DNA of 64,000 bases from Nocardioides okcheonensis (GCF_020991065.1 NZ_CP087710.1:3782001-3846000), one strand, 5' to 3'; shown: positions 51,074 to 60,523, counted from the stretch's first letter. The notes: generated from the sequence alone by a model not told the origin. Made by a program: numbers and translations.

Positions 51074-51577
51074 GTGGCGTTCCCCAGCAAGCTCCTCAAC
51101 GAGGGTGAGCACGTCGTCGTCTCCACCCGGACGCACCCCAAGGCGCTGATCCTGCCCGGCCTGGTGCTGGTCGTCGTCGCGGCCGCGGTCATCGCGCTGA
51201 GCACGACGACCGACTCGACGGCCCTCGGCGTCGTCTGCGGCGTGGTCGCCGCGCTCGCGGTGGTGTGGTTCCTCGCCGGACCGTTCCTGCGCTGGTTCAC
51301 CACGACCTACACGTTCACCAACCGCCGCTTCATCAAGCGCTCGGGGTTCATCGCGAAGGAGGGCCGCACGATCCCGCTCAACCGGATCAGCGGCGTCGAC
51401 TTCGAGATCGGCGTGATCGACCGGATCTTCGGCTGCGGCACCCTCGTGGTCTCCGACGCCAGCACCGAGGGACGGGTCGAGCTCTCCGACATCCCCGCCG
51501 TGGAGCAGGTCCAGCTCAAGGTGTCGGACGAGCTGCACCGGCTCTCCGGCGGTGACCGCCACGACGATGGCTCCTGA
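51074..51577 (+). CDS. PH-domain (bPH2/DUF304) membrane protein
   Basis: 167 aa, GTG start. Two membrane helices (about 24-44 and 50-72). A bPH2 domain follows, with FTTTYTFTNRRFIKRSGFIAKEGRTIPLNRI and VEQVQLKVSDEL. Function unknown; such proteins are common near actinobacterial cyclase and biotin ligase genes. It runs 16 nt after birA and overlaps the cyclase gene start by 11 nt. Confidence 0.85.
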   Translation: MAFPSKLLNEGEHVVVSTRTHPKALILPGLVLVVVAAAVIALSTTTDSTALGVVCGVVAALAVVWFLAGPFLRWFTTTYTFTNRRFIKRSGFIAKEGRTIPLNRISGVDFEIGVIDRIFGCGTLVVSDASTEGRVELSDIPAVEQVQLKVSDELHRLSGGDRHDDGS

Positions 51578-52571
51578 CCGCGCCGCGCGCGGCTCGTCAG
51601 GTCGCGCGCCCGGCGAACGGCTCGACGACGCGATCCTGCGCGCCGCACCGGAGTTCAACGCCCTCGAGGTGGCCGCCGAGACCGGCCTGACCGTCGAGCA
51701 GACCCGACGCCTGTGGCGCGCGCTCGGGTTCCCCGAGTTCGTGGGGGAGAAGGCCTACACCGCGGCCGACGTCGAGGCCGTCGCGACGCTCATGGGCTTC
51801 GTCGACGCCGGCGCCGTCGACTTCGACATGGCCGTCAACCTGACCCGCGGCGTGGGGCAGACGATGGCGCGCCTGGCCGACTGGGAGGTCTCGACCCTGG
51901 TGAGCCGGGTCGAGGAGCTCGAGTCCGGCGACGAGGCGACCGGGTCCCGGATCGGCTCGGCGATGCGCCTCATCAACGAGGTCAACCCGCCCTTCGAGCG
52001 CCTCCTGGTCTACGCCTGGCGCCGCCACCTCGCCGCCGCCGTCGGCCGGATCGAGGCGATGGGCGCCAAGGACGAGGACCTGCACACCATCGACGTGTCG
52101 GTGGGCTTCGCCGACCTGGTGTCCTTCACCGCCCTGTCCAACACCCTCGACCGCGACGAGATCGGCGACCTCGTCGAGGTCTTCGAGAGCCGCTGCCAGG
52201 ACGTCGTCGCCCGCTACGGAGGCCGGATCATCAAGAGCCTCGGCGACTCCGTCCTCTTCGTCACCAACACCGCCGAGGAGGCGGTGGGGGTGGCCGAGGG
52301 GATCATCAACGTGATCGGTCGGGACGCGAAGATGCCCGACGTACGCCTCGGGCTCGCGAGCGGGCCGGTGGTCCAGCGCCTCGGCGACATCTTCGGCCCG
52401 CCGGTCAACCTGGCCGCCCGGCTCACCCAGGTGGCCCGGCGCAACCGCCTGATCGTCGACCAGAACACCGCCGACCTGCTGCCCGCCGACGAGTGGGAGC
52501 ACCGCCGGCTGCCGGCCCGCCCGGTGCGGGGCTTCGGGCTCGTCGAGCCGGTGGCGGTCCGGCGACGCTGA
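51567..52571 (+). CDS. class III adenylate/guanylate cyclase with N-terminal regulatory region
   Basis: 334 aa from ATG 51567 (a GTG at 51552 is also in frame). The N-terminal about 170 residues are helical and HTH-like (LEVAAETGLTVEQTRRLWRALG). The cyclase domain starts VSVGFADLVSFTALS, with the first metal Asp in FAD and the second in SLGDSVLF. GPPVNLAARL completes the catalytic face. This layout resembles mycobacterial Rv1264-type cyclases, whose N-terminus is autoinhibitory and pH-sensitive; the same role here is inference. No effector CRP gene is adjacent. Confidence 0.88.
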   Translation: MAPDRAARGSSGRAPGERLDDAILRAAPEFNALEVAAETGLTVEQTRRLWRALGFPEFVGEKAYTAADVEAVATLMGFVDAGAVDFDMAVNLTRGVGQTMARLADWEVSTLVSRVEELESGDEATGSRIGSAMRLINEVNPPFERLLVYAWRRHLAAAVGRIEAMGAKDEDLHTIDVSVGFADLVSFTALSNTLDRDEIGDLVEVFESRCQDVVARYGGRIIKSLGDSVLFVTNTAEEAVGVAEGIINVIGRDAKMPDVRLGLASGPVVQRLGDIFGPPVNLAARLTQVARRNRLIVDQNTADLLPADEWEHRRLPARPVRGFGLVEPVAVRRR

Positions 52572-52577
52572 GCCGGC

Positions 52578-52931
52578 TCAGGGTGCGATCACGAGCTCGT
52601 CCACCAGGTCGTCGACGAGCCGGAACCGGTAGCGGAGCTCGGCCACGCGACCGGGGAAGTCGCCCTCGAGGCGGTTGACCGCGACCCAGCGGGCCCCGTC
52701 GGCGCGTCCGGCCCCGACGAGCGTCGTCGTGTAGGTGAACTGCGATCCGGCCGAGCCGAGGAACTCCAGCACCTCGGAGGTCCCGCGGTAGGTGCGTCCC
52801 TCGTCGGTGACCGTGGCGTCGGCGGTGAAGGCCCCGATCGCCTCGCCCACCTCCCGCGCGGCGTGCGCGGTCAGGAAGTCGAGGACGACGGCGGGGAGCT
52901 GGTCGGGTGCGACGGTGGTGTAGGTGTCCAT
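52578..52931 (-). CDS. SnoaL/NTF2-like protein
   Basis: 117 aa from ATG 52931. The cone-shaped NTF2 fold is suggested by LDFLTAHAAREVGEAIGAFTADATVTDEGRTYRG and LRYRFRLVDDLVDELVIAP. Family members are isomerases, hydrolases or ligand carriers. It is divergent from the MerR gene and shares its promoter gap, so it is a plausible MerR target. Confidence 0.78.
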   Translation of the reverse strand: MDTYTTVAPDQLPAVVLDFLTAHAAREVGEAIGAFTADATVTDEGRTYRGTSEVLEFLGSAGSQFTYTTTLVGAGRADGARWVAVNRLEGDFPGRVAELRYRFRLVDDLVDELVIAP

Positions 52932-52972
52932 GGACCGACAGTGGGGCATCCCGCGGGGAGAGGGTCAAGCAC

Positions 52973-53003
52973 TCGACCTTCCCCCGGGGGGAGGGTGCAT
53001 GCT
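52973..53003 (+). promoter_or_regulatory. MerR-type promoter upstream of the second merR gene
   Basis: TCGACC (52973-52978), a 19-bp spacer holding the near-palindrome ACCTTCCCCCGGGGGGAGGGT, and CATGCT (52998-53003), which ends 6 nt before ATG 53010. This is the MerR-activated promoter geometry seen also at 8728-8750 and 9159-9181, with a different palindrome. The divergent SnoaL-like gene may be controlled from the same site. Confidence 0.65.
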
Positions 53004-53009
53004 GCGGGC

Positions 53010-53807
53010 ATGCTCTCCATCGGCGAGTTCTCCCGCCTGACGCACCTGAGCGTGCGGACGCTGCGCCGTCACCACGACGCGGGCCTGCTCGTGCCCGAGC
53101 ACGTCGACCCCGCCACCGGCTACCGCTCCTACGGGGCGTCCCAGATCCCGACGGCGCAGGTCATCCACCGCCTGCGCGAGCTCGACGTGCCGCTGGCGGA
53201 GGTCCGTCGGATCATCGACGCACGCGACCACCGCGACCGTGCCGAGCTCGTCAGCGGGCACCTCGAGCAGCTCGAGGCGCAGCTCGAGCGGACCCGCTCG
53301 GCGGTCGCCTCGCTGCGGCGGCTGCTGGCCCCCGAACCACCCGCGCTCGCCGTGGAGCTGCGGTCGCTGGCGGCGCGCGACGTCGCGGCCGTGCAGGACG
53401 AGGTGGGGCTCGACGACGTGCTGTCGTGGTTCGCCGGGGCCGTGTCCGAGCTCGACGCGGTGGTCCCGGAGCCGGCCGGACCGGTCGGCGGCGTCTACGG
53501 CAACGAGCTGTTCGAGTCCGGCCGGGGCAGTGCCCTGGTGCACGTCCCGGCGCCCGCGTCCCTGACGCCGCGCGGACGCGTCCGCAGGGCCACGCTCCCG
53601 GCCGTCGAGCTCGCGGTCACGGTCCACGTCGGCGCCCACGACGACATCGACGTCACCTACGGCGAGCTCGGGAGGTGGGTCGTCGACAACGCCCTGGCGG
53701 TCGACGGACCGGTCCACGAGCGCTACCTCGTGGGGCCGCGCGACGACCCGGACGAACGGCGCTGGCGCACCGAGATCGGGTGGCCGGTGTTCCGGGTCGG
53801 CGCGTGA
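53010..53807 (+). CDS. MerR-family regulator with GyrI-like effector domain
   Basis: 265 aa. N-terminal HTH IGEFSRLTHLSVRTLRRHHDAGLLVPEHVDPATGYRSYG. A dimerisation helix follows (about 75-112). The C-terminal about 140 residues form a BmrR/GyrI-like ligand domain (ELRSLAARDVAAVQDEVG...). Such regulators sense drugs or organic cations. ATG 53010 with CATGCT 6 nt upstream suggests a leaderless transcript from its own 19-bp-spacer promoter. Confidence 0.87.
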   Translation: MLSIGEFSRLTHLSVRTLRRHHDAGLLVPEHVDPATGYRSYGASQIPTAQVIHRLRELDVPLAEVRRIIDARDHRDRAELVSGHLEQLEAQLERTRSAVASLRRLLAPEPPALAVELRSLAARDVAAVQDEVGLDDVLSWFAGAVSELDAVVPEPAGPVGGVYGNELFESGRGSALVHVPAPASLTPRGRVRRATLPAVELAVTVHVGAHDDIDVTYGELGRWVVDNALAVDGPVHERYLVGPRDDPDERRWRTEIGWPVFRVGA

Positions 53808-53895
53808 GCACCACGGTCGCGGTGGACCAGACCAGTTCGCCACAATTCGCCCATACGGGCCTCCGCGCCGCCCGCTCGTCCCTACCGTCGGGCCC

Positions 53896-54213
53896 GTGCT
53901 GGCAGTGCAGGACGTCCGTCTCGACCCCGAGACCGGTCAGGTGTGGCGTGGTGACGACGAGATCAGGCTCGCGCGCAAGGAGCTCCAGCTCCTGCGCGCG
54001 CTGATGGCACGTCCGGGTGACATCGTCACCCGCGGCGAGCTGATGTCGGAGGTCTGGCAGACGTCGTTCTACACCAGCTCCAAGACCATCGACGTGCACC
54101 TGGGCTGGTTGCGCCGCAAGCTCGGCGACGACCCGCGCAACCCGACGCTCATCACCACCCACCGTGGTCGCGGGCTGCGCTTCGAGACCCACGCGGCCGG
54201 TCGCGGAGCCTGA
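53896..54213 (+). CDS. orphan winged-helix DNA-binding protein (OmpR/PhoB C-terminal type)
   Basis: 105 aa, GTG start with TACCGT 7 nt upstream. It is only a Trans_reg_C domain: RKELQLLRALMARPGDIVTRGELM, KTIDVHLGWLRRKLGDDP and LITTHRGRGLRFE. There is no receiver domain, so it is not a normal response regulator and must act constitutively or through protein contact. It stands just upstream of purK, which has its own -10. Confidence 0.87.
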   Translation: MLAVQDVRLDPETGQVWRGDDEIRLARKELQLLRALMARPGDIVTRGELMSEVWQTSFYTSSKTIDVHLGWLRRKLGDDPRNPTLITTHRGRGLRFETHAAGRGA

Positions 54214-54229
54214 CCCTAGACTCCCTCGC

Positions 54230-55399
54230 GTGTCCTCGACCGGCTCGCACCGTGCCCCCACGCTCGCCGTCATCGGAGGTGGGCAGCTCGCCCGGATGAT
54301 GGCCCAGCCGGCCATCGGCCTGGGCCTGCCGCTGCGCCTGCTCGCCGAGGCCGAGGGCGTCTCCGCGGCCCAGGTGATCCCCGACCACCTCGTCGGCGAC
54401 CACCGCGACCTCGCGGCCCTGCGCGCCGTCACCGCGGGGGCCGCCGTGGTGACCTTCGACCACGAGCACGTCCCCACCGACCACCTCCACGCCCTCGAGG
54501 CCGACGGGGTCGCCGTGCGCCCCGGGCCGGACGCGCTCGTCCACGCCCAGGACAAGGCCGTCATGCGCCGCCGCCTCGCCGAGCTCGACGTGCCGTGCCC
54601 GCGCAACGCCGTCGTCACCACCACCGCCGAGGTCGAGGCGTTCGGCCTGCCGTGCGTGCTCAAGACGACCCGCGGCGGCTACGACGGCAAGGGCGTGTGG
54701 GTCGTCCGGGCGCTCGGCGAGGCGCAGGTCGCCTTCGACGCGGCCGCCGCTGCCGGGGTCGAGGTGCTGGCCGAGGAGCTCGTCGACTTCCGGCGCGAGC
54801 TGTCCGCGCTGGTCGCCCGGTCGCCCAGCGGCCAGGCCGCGGCGTACCCGGTCGTGGCCTCCACCCAGCTCGACGGGATCTGCCACGAGGTCGTCGCCCC
54901 CGCGCCCGACCTCGACCCCGGCCTCGCCGGGCAGGCGCAGGAGATCGCGCTGCGGATCGCCGGCGAGCTCGACGTGACGGGCATCCTCGCCGTCGAGCTC
55001 TTCGAGACCACCGACGGCCGGATCCTCGTCAACGAGCTCGCCATGCGTCCGCACAACACGGGCCACTGGACCCAGGACGGCGCGGTCACGTCACAGTTCG
55101 AGAACCACCTCCGGGCGGTGATGGACCTGCCGCTCGGCTCGCCGGCGCCGCGCGCCGCCTGGACCGTGATGGTCAACATCCTCGGCGGACCCACCGACGC
55201 GGGGCACCTCTACGACGGGCTGCCGCACGCGATGGCGCGCGACCCGCGGCTGCGGGTGCACCTCTACGGCAAGGACCTGCGGCCGGGCCGCAAGGTCGGT
55301 CACGTCAACGCCTACGGCGACGACCTCGAGGACTGCCTCGAGCGCGCCCGGCACGCCGCCGCGTGGTTCCGCGGCGACCTGGGCAACGAGAGCGAGTGA
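54230..55399 (+). CDS. purK: 5-(carboxyamino)imidazole ribonucleotide synthase
   Basis: 389 aa from GTG 54230 (TAGACT 7 nt upstream). ATP-grasp enzyme: [59 protein letters not shown]. It converts AIR, ATP and bicarbonate to N5-CAIR in purine synthesis. purE follows after 8 nt and supplies the next step. Confidence 0.96.
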   Translation: MSSTGSHRAPTLAVIGGGQLARMMAQPAIGLGLPLRLLAEAEGVSAAQVIPDHLVGDHRDLAALRAVTAGAAVVTFDHEHVPTDHLHALEADGVAVRPGPDALVHAQDKAVMRRRLAELDVPCPRNAVVTTTAEVEAFGLPCVLKTTRGGYDGKGVWVVRALGEAQVAFDAAAAAGVEVLAEELVDFRRELSALVARSPSGQAAAYPVVASTQLDGICHEVVAPAPDLDPGLAGQAQEIALRIAGELDVTGILAVELFETTDGRILVNELAMRPHNTGHWTQDGAVTSQFENHLRAVMDLPLGSPAPRAAWTVMVNILGGPTDAGHLYDGLPHAMARDPRLRVHLYGKDLRPGRKVGHVNAYGDDLEDCLERARHAAAWFRGDLGNESE

Positions 55400-55407
55400 G
55401 GACGGCC

Positions 55408-55947
55408 ATGGACGAGCAGCAGCAGCACGCGGGCGCGCGGGTCGGCATCGTGATGGGGTCGGACTCCGACTGGCCGGTCATGCAGGCCGCCGGCGAGGTG
55501 CTCACCGAGCTCGGCGTCACCTGGGAGGCCGACGTCGTCTCCGCCCACCGGATGCCGACCGAGATGGTGGCGTGGGGCCAGCAGGCCCACACCCGCGGGC
55601 TGTCGGTCGTGATCGCGGGTGCCGGCGGCGCCGCACACCTGCCGGGGATGCTGGCGTCGCTCACGCCGCTCCCGGTGATCGGGGTGCCGGTGCCGCTCAA
55701 GTACCTCGACGGCATGGACTCGCTGCTCTCGATCGTGCAGATGCCCGGCGGGATCCCGGTCGCGACCGTGGCGATCGGCAACGCCAAGAACGCCGGCATC
55801 CTGGCGGCGCGCATCCTCGGCACCAGCGACCCGGACCTGCAGCAGCGGCTCGTCGACTACCAGGCCGCGCTGGCCGAGACCGCCCACGCCAAGGGCGAGG
55901 TCGTCCGCCGGGCCGCGGCGGGGGAGACCCGCCGGGTGGGCTTCTAG
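55408..55947 (+). CDS. purE: 5-(carboxyamino)imidazole ribonucleotide mutase
   Basis: 179 aa. Class I Pur[24 protein letters not shown] with the catalytic His, [15 protein letters not shown] and [18 protein letters not shown]. It converts N5-CAIR to CAIR. GAGGA lies upstream of ATG 55408, 8 nt after purK. Convergent with arfB (4-nt overlap). Confidence 0.96.
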   Translation: MDEQQQHAGARVGIVMGSDSDWPVMQAAGEVLTELGVTWEADVVSAHRMPTEMVAWGQQAHTRGLSVVIAGAGGAAHLPGMLASLTPLPVIGVPVPLKYLDGMDSLLSIVQMPGGIPVATVAIGNAKNAGILAARILGTSDPDLQQRLVDYQAALAETAHAKGEVVRRAAAGETRRVGF

Positions 55948-56372
55948 TCCCGGACCCGCCCGCGCAGCGCCTTGGTCGCGCCGCGCTCCTTCTTCGCCTT
56001 CAGCCGCCGCTCCTTCGCGCCGCGGCTCGGCCGGGTCGGCCGGCGCGGCGGCGGGGGCGGGGCGAGGGCCTCGCGCAGCAGGTCCGCGAGCCGCTCGCGC
56101 GCCGCGACGCGGTTGCGGTGCTGGGAGCGGTGCTCGGACGCGGCGATCGACACCACGCCGGCCGGCCACCGGCGCAGGGCGCGCCGCCGCTGGGTGTCGG
56201 TGAGCGCCGTCGAGGACGCGACGTCGTAGTCCAGCTCGACCCGGGAGTCGGTGGTGTTGACCGACTGGCCGCCGGGCCCGGGGGAGCGGGAGAACCGCTC
56301 GACCAGCTCGGCGGCAGGCACGACCAGGCCCTCGGGGAGCCCGGGGCCGGCCTGGACGTGGAGGTCGCGCAC
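55944..56372 (-). CDS. arfB: alternative peptide-chain release factor (ArfB/YaeJ-like)
   Basis: 142 aa, GTG start. The catalytic GGQ motif is in [22 protein letters not shown] basic C-terminal tail ([24 protein letters not shown]) binds the empty mRNA channel of stalled ribosomes, as in ArfB. It hydrolyses peptidyl-tRNA on non-stop ribosomes, codon-independently. GACAAT 6 nt upstream suggests a leaderless transcript. Confidence 0.92.
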   Translation of the reverse strand: MRDLHVQAGPGLPEGLVVPAAELVERFSRSPGPGGQSVNTTDSRVELDYDVASSTALTDTQRRRALRRWPAGVVSIAASEHRSQHRNRVAARERLADLLREALAPPPPPRRPTRPSRGAKERRLKAKKERGATKALRGRVRD

Positions 56373-56398
56373 GCCCCCATTGTCCCTAGGGTGGCCCC

Positions 56399-57382
56399 AT
56401 GACCGTACGTTGGGGAATCGCCGCCACCGGCCGGATGGCCGCCGCCTTCGCCGAGGACCTCGCCCTGGTGCCGGACGCCGAGATCGCCTTCGTCGGCAGT
56501 CGCGACGCCGATCGCGCCGCGGAGTTCGCCAGCCGGGTCGGTGCCGCCGGGTCCGGCACCTACGGCGACCTGCTCGACGCCGAGCTCGACGTGCTCTACG
56601 TCGCCACCCCGCACCCGCAGCACCACGCGATCGCCCTCGCCGCGATCGAGCGCGGGACGCCGCTGCTGGTCGAGAAGGCCTTCACCGCGACCCTCGCCGG
56701 TGCGCGCGAGGTGGTCGCGGCGGCCCGCGACGCCGGGGTCTTCTGCATGGAGGCGATGTGGACCCGCTTCCAGCCGGCCGTGGTCGCGGCCCGCGAGCTC
56801 GTCGCGGCGGGCGAGATCGGTGACCCGGTCCTCGTGCAGGCCGACTTCGGGGCCCACCGCGCGTACGACCCTTCCAGCCGGCTCTTCGACCTCGCGCTCG
56901 GCGGCGGCTCGGTCCTCGACCTCGGCGTCTACCCGATCTCGCTCGCCCAGCACGTCCTCGGGCGCCCCGACCGGGTCGTGGCCACCGGCACCCGCTTCCC
57001 CAACGGGGCCGACGCGACCGCCGCGATCCACCTCGCCCACGACGACGGGCGGGCGGCCGCCCTGTCCTGCTCGCTGGCGTCGGCCACACCCGGGTCGGCG
57101 GTCGTCGTCGGCACCGAGGGCTCGATCGAGCTGTGCCCGCCGTTCCACCACCCCGAGCGCCTCGTCGTGCGCCGCGGCGACGACGAGCCGCGCACGCTCG
57201 AGCACCCCGCCACCGGGCGTGGCTACACCCACCAGGCCGACGAGGTGCACCGGTGCCTCGCGGCCGGGCTCACCGAGAGCCCGGTGATGCCGCTCGACGA
57301 CACCCTCGACGTGATGTGGGTGCTGGAGGAGTGCCTCGCCCAGCTCGGCATCCCGATGGCCGAGGCAGCGGTCGAGCTGTGA
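56399..57382 (+). CDS. Gfo/Idh/MocA-family oxidoreductase
   Basis: 327 aa. N-terminal Rossmann domain RWGIAATGRMAAAFAEDL, then VATPHPQHHAIALAAIERGTPLLVEKAF, where the EK-type motif is conserved. The C-terminal domain has FDLALGGGSVLDLGVYPISL. It is a NAD(P)-dependent sugar or polyol dehydrogenase of unknown substrate. TAGGGT ends 6 nt before the ATG. Convergent with the CoA-binding protein gene, 1 nt apart. Confidence 0.9.
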   Translation: MTVRWGIAATGRMAAAFAEDLALVPDAEIAFVGSRDADRAAEFASRVGAAGSGTYGDLLDAELDVLYVATPHPQHHAIALAAIERGTPLLVEKAFTATLAGAREVVAAARDAGVFCMEAMWTRFQPAVVAARELVAAGEIGDPVLVQADFGAHRAYDPSSRLFDLALGGGSVLDLGVYPISLAQHVLGRPDRVVATGTRFPNGADATAAIHLAHDDGRAAALSCSLASATPGSAVVVGTEGSIELCPPFHHPERLVVRRGDDEPRTLEHPATGRGYTHQADEVHRCLAAGLTESPVMPLDDTLDVMWVLEECLAQLGIPMAEAAVEL

Positions 57383-57383
57383 G

Positions 57384-57815
57384 TCAGGCGCCCCGGCGGC
57401 GCCACTCGATCGCGGGGCAGGTGTCCATCACCATCGGGACGCCCGCGGCGAGGGTGCGGGCGAACGCGTCCTCGTCGACCACGCCGAGCTGGAACCACAC
57501 CCCGCCCGCGCCGATCCCGACCGCCTCGTCGGCGAACTGCCCGGCGGCCTCGGAGCGGCGGAACACGTCGACCACGTCGACCGCGAACGGGATGTCGGCC
57601 AGCGTCGCGTAGCCCTGCTCGCCGAGGACGGGCGGCGTCGCCGGGTCGGCGAACGACGGGTGCACCGGCACGATGCGCTTGCCGCGCTGCTGGAGCAGCG
57701 AGGCGATGCTGTACGCGGTGCGCGTCGGGTCGCCGGACAGGCCGACGACCGCCCAGGTCTGCTGCTCGTCGAGCATCCGGTCGACGGTCGCTGGGTCCTG
57801 CCATGACGTGGCCAT
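57384..57815 (-). CDS. CoA-binding domain protein (YccU-like)
   Basis: 143 aa from ATG 57815 (TACGGT 6 nt upstream). A single Rossmann-like CoA_binding_2 domain: WAVVGLSGDPTRTAYSIASLLQQRG, RIVPVHP, VDVVDVFRRSE and GGVWFQLGV. Binds CoA or acyl-CoA; the role is unknown. It is divergent from an acyl-CoA dehydrogenase. Confidence 0.85.
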   Translation of the reverse strand: MATSWQDPATVDRMLDEQQTWAVVGLSGDPTRTAYSIASLLQQRGKRIVPVHPSFADPATPPVLGEQGYATLADIPFAVDVVDVFRRSEAAGQFADEAVGIGAGGVWFQLGVVDEDAFARTLAAGVPMVMDTCPAIEWRRRGA

Positions 57816-57870
57816 GACCACACCGTAGACGCCTCCTCGTAGATGCATGGACGTCCTAGAATCTGTCGTC

Positions 57871-59043
57871 ATGAGCGAGTTCCCCCTCTACGCCCTCTCC
57901 GAGGAGCACCAGGCGGTCCGCGAGGCCGTCCGTGCGCTCTGCGACGCCAAGATCGCGCCGTTCGCGGCCGCCGTCGACGAGGAGGCGCGCTACCCCCACG
58001 AGGCCGCCGAGGCGCTGCTCGCCTCGGACTTCCACGCCCCCCACGTGCCCGAGCAGTACGGCGGCGCCGGCGCCGACGCGCTTGCCACCGTGCTGGTGAT
58101 CGAGGAGGTCGCCCGCGCGTGCGTGTCGTCCTCGCTGATCCCCGCGGTCAACAAGCTGGGCTCGCTGCCGGTGCAGATCGCCGGCTCGGAGGAGCTCAAG
58201 CAGACCTACCTCACGAAGCTCGCCAAGGGCGAGGGCGGCTTCTCCTACTGCCTCTCCGAGCCCGACGCCGGGTCCGACGCCGGCGGCATGAAGACCCGCG
58301 CGGTCCGCGACGGCGACGAGTGGGTGCTCGACGGCGTGAAGCGCTGGATCACCAACGCCGGCGAGTCGGAGTACTACACCGTCATGGCCGTCACCGACCC
58401 CGAGAAGAAGACCCGCGGCGGCATCTCGGCGTTCGTCGTCGAGAAGTCCGACGAGGGCGTCTCCTTCGGTGCCCCCGAGAAGAAGCTCGGCATCAAGGGC
58501 AGCCCGACCCGCGAGGTCTACCTCGACAACGTCCGCATCCCCGCCAGCCGCATGATCGGCGAGGAGGGCTCGGGCTTCGCGACGGCGATGAAGACCCTCG
58601 ACCACACCCGGGTCACCATCGCCGCTCAGGCCGTCGGCGTCGCCCAGGGTGCGCTCGACTACGCGCTCGACTACGCGAAGGAGCGCCAGCAGTTCGGGAA
58701 GTCGGTCAGCGACTTCCAGGGCATGCAGTTCATGCTCGCCGACATGGGCATGAAGGTCGAGGCGGCCCGCCAGATGACCTACGCCGCCGCCGGCCGCTCC
58801 GAGCGCGGCGACGACGACCTCACCTTCTTCGGCGCCGCGGCCAAGTGCTTCGCCTCCGACGTCGCCATGGAGGTCACCGTCAACGCGGTCCAGGTGCTCG
58901 GCGGCTACGGCTTCACCCGCGACTACCCGGTCGAGCGGATGATGCGCGACGCCAAGATCACCCAGATCTACGAGGGCACCAACCAGGTCCAGCGGATCGT
59001 GATGGCACGGCAGCTCCTCGCAGGGGTGCAGTCAGAGCTCTGA
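57871..59043 (+). CDS. acyl-CoA dehydrogenase
   Basis: 390 aa from ATG 57871 (TAGAAT 8 nt upstream; an earlier ATG at 57847 would overlap this -10). FSYCLSEPDAGSDAGGMKT and RWITNAGESEYY form the FAD/substrate site. QVLGGYGFTRDYPVERMMRDAKITQIYEGTNQVQRIVMAR carries the catalytic Glu of the IYEGT motif. It oxidises short/branched or medium-chain acyl-CoA; its residues are closest to the common beta-oxidation type. It belongs to a different subgroup from the enzyme at 38125-39321. Confidence 0.93.
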   Translation: MSEFPLYALSEEHQAVREAVRALCDAKIAPFAAAVDEEARYPHEAAEALLASDFHAPHVPEQYGGAGADALATVLVIEEVARACVSSSLIPAVNKLGSLPVQIAGSEELKQTYLTKLAKGEGGFSYCLSEPDAGSDAGGMKTRAVRDGDEWVLDGVKRWITNAGESEYYTVMAVTDPEKKTRGGISAFVVEKSDEGVSFGAPEKKLGIKGSPTREVYLDNVRIPASRMIGEEGSGFATAMKTLDHTRVTIAAQAVGVAQGALDYALDYAKERQQFGKSVSDFQGMQFMLADMGMKVEAARQMTYAAAGRSERGDDDLTFFGAAAKCFASDVAMEVTVNAVQVLGGYGFTRDYPVERMMRDAKITQIYEGTNQVQRIVMARQLLAGVQSEL

Positions 59044-59311
59044 CCTGCGGTTTCTCCGCCGTCGCACTCCGAAGATGGGGCCATTGTGCCCTCGTTGTGG
59101 CGTCGTGCAGTGGGCCTGCTGCGGCCTGAATCGGCACTGTCAGGAACCACGCAGCACCGGTTTGTGTGTCGCCTGTGTGACACCAGCGGCCTGCTGGGCG
59201 CGTGCCCGCGCGGAGACCACGGCGCCATGCAGGTCGGGGAGTCTCTACCGGTCTGGTTCTTGAAGCCGGACTGGCCCGCAGCTGCAAGTCGGCGGCGCAG
59301 CGACTGCCCTG
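59044..59311. other. gene-free stretch at the boundary of the accessory cluster
   Basis: These 268 bases are visibly less GC-rich than the flanking genes. They hold short overlapping ORFs (for example 59086-59325) whose predicted products match no family and show no ribosome-binding site. No tRNA, direct repeat or transposase remnant was found. It marks the change from tightly packed housekeeping genes to the differently spaced cluster at 59.3-64 kb and may be a recombination scar. Confidence 0.4.
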
Positions 59312-60448
59312 CTACCGGCTGGTGAGCTCGGCCGCGGTGGCCCGGGCGGACGGGCCCACCCCGGACAGCGTGGCCGACGCCGGGCCGGTCCAGTCCCCGT
59401 AGCCGACGAGGTGCAACCGCGGCTCCCCGACGGACCGGGTGCCGGACGGGCCACCGACGGGGATGTGACCGTCACGCGTACGCAGTCCCAACGCACGCAG
59501 GTGACCCAATGCGGGCCGGAAGCCGGTGCACCAGATGACGGCATCGCACGCCAGGGTCGTCCCGTCGGCCCAGGCGATGCCGCCTGCGGTCAGCCTGGTG
59601 AACATGGGGTTGGCGCGGAGAACGCCCCGGTCACGGGCGTGCTTCACGCTGGCGACCATCACGATGTCACCCAGGCCAGCCACGCCGGCGTGCTCCCGGC
59701 CTTGCTCGAGCGCCTCGATGCGGGCCCGGGCGGTCGTGAACAAGACCCGGCCGTCGACGTCATCGGGCAGGAACCGAGGCGGACGGGTCGTCACCCACGT
59801 CGCCTGCGCGACCGTGGAGACCTCAGCGAGGATCTGTGCAGCCGAGTTCCCGCCACCGACGACGACGACTCGCTGGCCGGCGAACTCCTCTGGCTGTCGG
59901 TAGTCGCTCGCGTGCAGCTGCCGCCCCGCGAACGTCCGCATTCCCGGATACGCCGGCCAGAAGGGCCTGTCCCACGTCCCCGTCGCCGAGACCACCGCAC
60001 GAGCCGACAGGGCGAGCCCGTCAGCTGTGACGAGCAGTCGGCCGCCGGGGTCCTCGTCGGCGCGACGTACCGACTCAACCCGGTGCGGACGCAGCACGTG
60101 CAGGTCGTACTTCTCCTCGTAGCGGGTCAGGTACTCCACCACGTGGTCCCGCGGCGGAAAGCCGCGGGTGGCGTCGTCCCACGGCGGCATCATCCACCCT
60201 GGTAGCGAGGAGAAGCCGGCCGGGGAGAACAGCCGCAACCCGTGCCACATGCGTGGCCATGACCCGCCCGGGCGGTCTGCCGCGTCCACGATGACGAGCT
60301 CGCGACCCGGTACGAGCCCGGCTCGTCGTAGGTAGAACGCGGTCGCGAGACCTGCTTGGCCCCCGCCGATGACCACGACGTCGACCTCGAACTCCTGCCT
60401 TGCTTCGGAGTACCTGGAGGGGACTGGTGCCGCCTGCTCGTCGCTCAC
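59312..60448 (-). CDS. flavin-dependent monooxygenase-like NAD(P)/FAD oxidoreductase (ArsO/CzcO-like)
   Basis: 378 aa, GTG start. FAD motif VVIGGGQAGLATAFYLRRAGL, second dinucleotide motif VVVGGGNSAAQILAEV, and FSPAGFSSLPGWMMPP, which is typical of the ArsO/CzcO group of flavin monooxygenases. ArsO-type genes occur in arsenic islands and CzcO in metal clusters, but no ars gene is visible here. Last gene of the TSUP-MMPL-Cys-rich-DUF2892 run, 75 nt after the DUF2892 gene. Confidence 0.85.
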   Translation of the reverse strand: MSDEQAAPVPSRYSEARQEFEVDVVVIGGGQAGLATAFYLRRAGLVPGRELVIVDAADRPGGSWPRMWHGLRLFSPAGFSSLPGWMMPPWDDATRGFPPRDHVVEYLTRYEEKYDLHVLRPHRVESVRRADEDPGGRLLVTADGLALSARAVVSATGTWDRPFWPAYPGMRTFAGRQLHASDYRQPEEFAGQRVVVVGGGNSAAQILAEVSTVAQATWVTTRPPRFLPDDVDGRVLFTTARARIEALEQGREHAGVAGLGDIVMVASVKHARDRGVLRANPMFTRLTAGGIAWADGTTLACDAVIWCTGFRPALGHLRALGLRTRDGHIPVGGPSGTRSVGEPRLHLVGYGDWTGPASATLSGVGPSARATAAELTSR

Positions 60449-60523
60449 CGTCTACTCCTTCCTGGTCACGGCTACGACATCACACTGTTGAGATGCAGTT
60501 GGCCGCGCCCGGTCAGGCGGGTC

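Noticed and set aside
52981..52996. CCCCCGGGGGGAGGG run as a possible G-quadruplex or terminator
   Set aside because: It is better explained as the palindromic spacer of a 19-bp MerR promoter; only one long G tract is present.
59075..59325. two short ORFs (59075-59263 and 59086-59325) after the last acyl-CoA dehydrogenase
   Set aside because: No ribosome-binding site, no recognisable domain, and they overlap each other in different frames.
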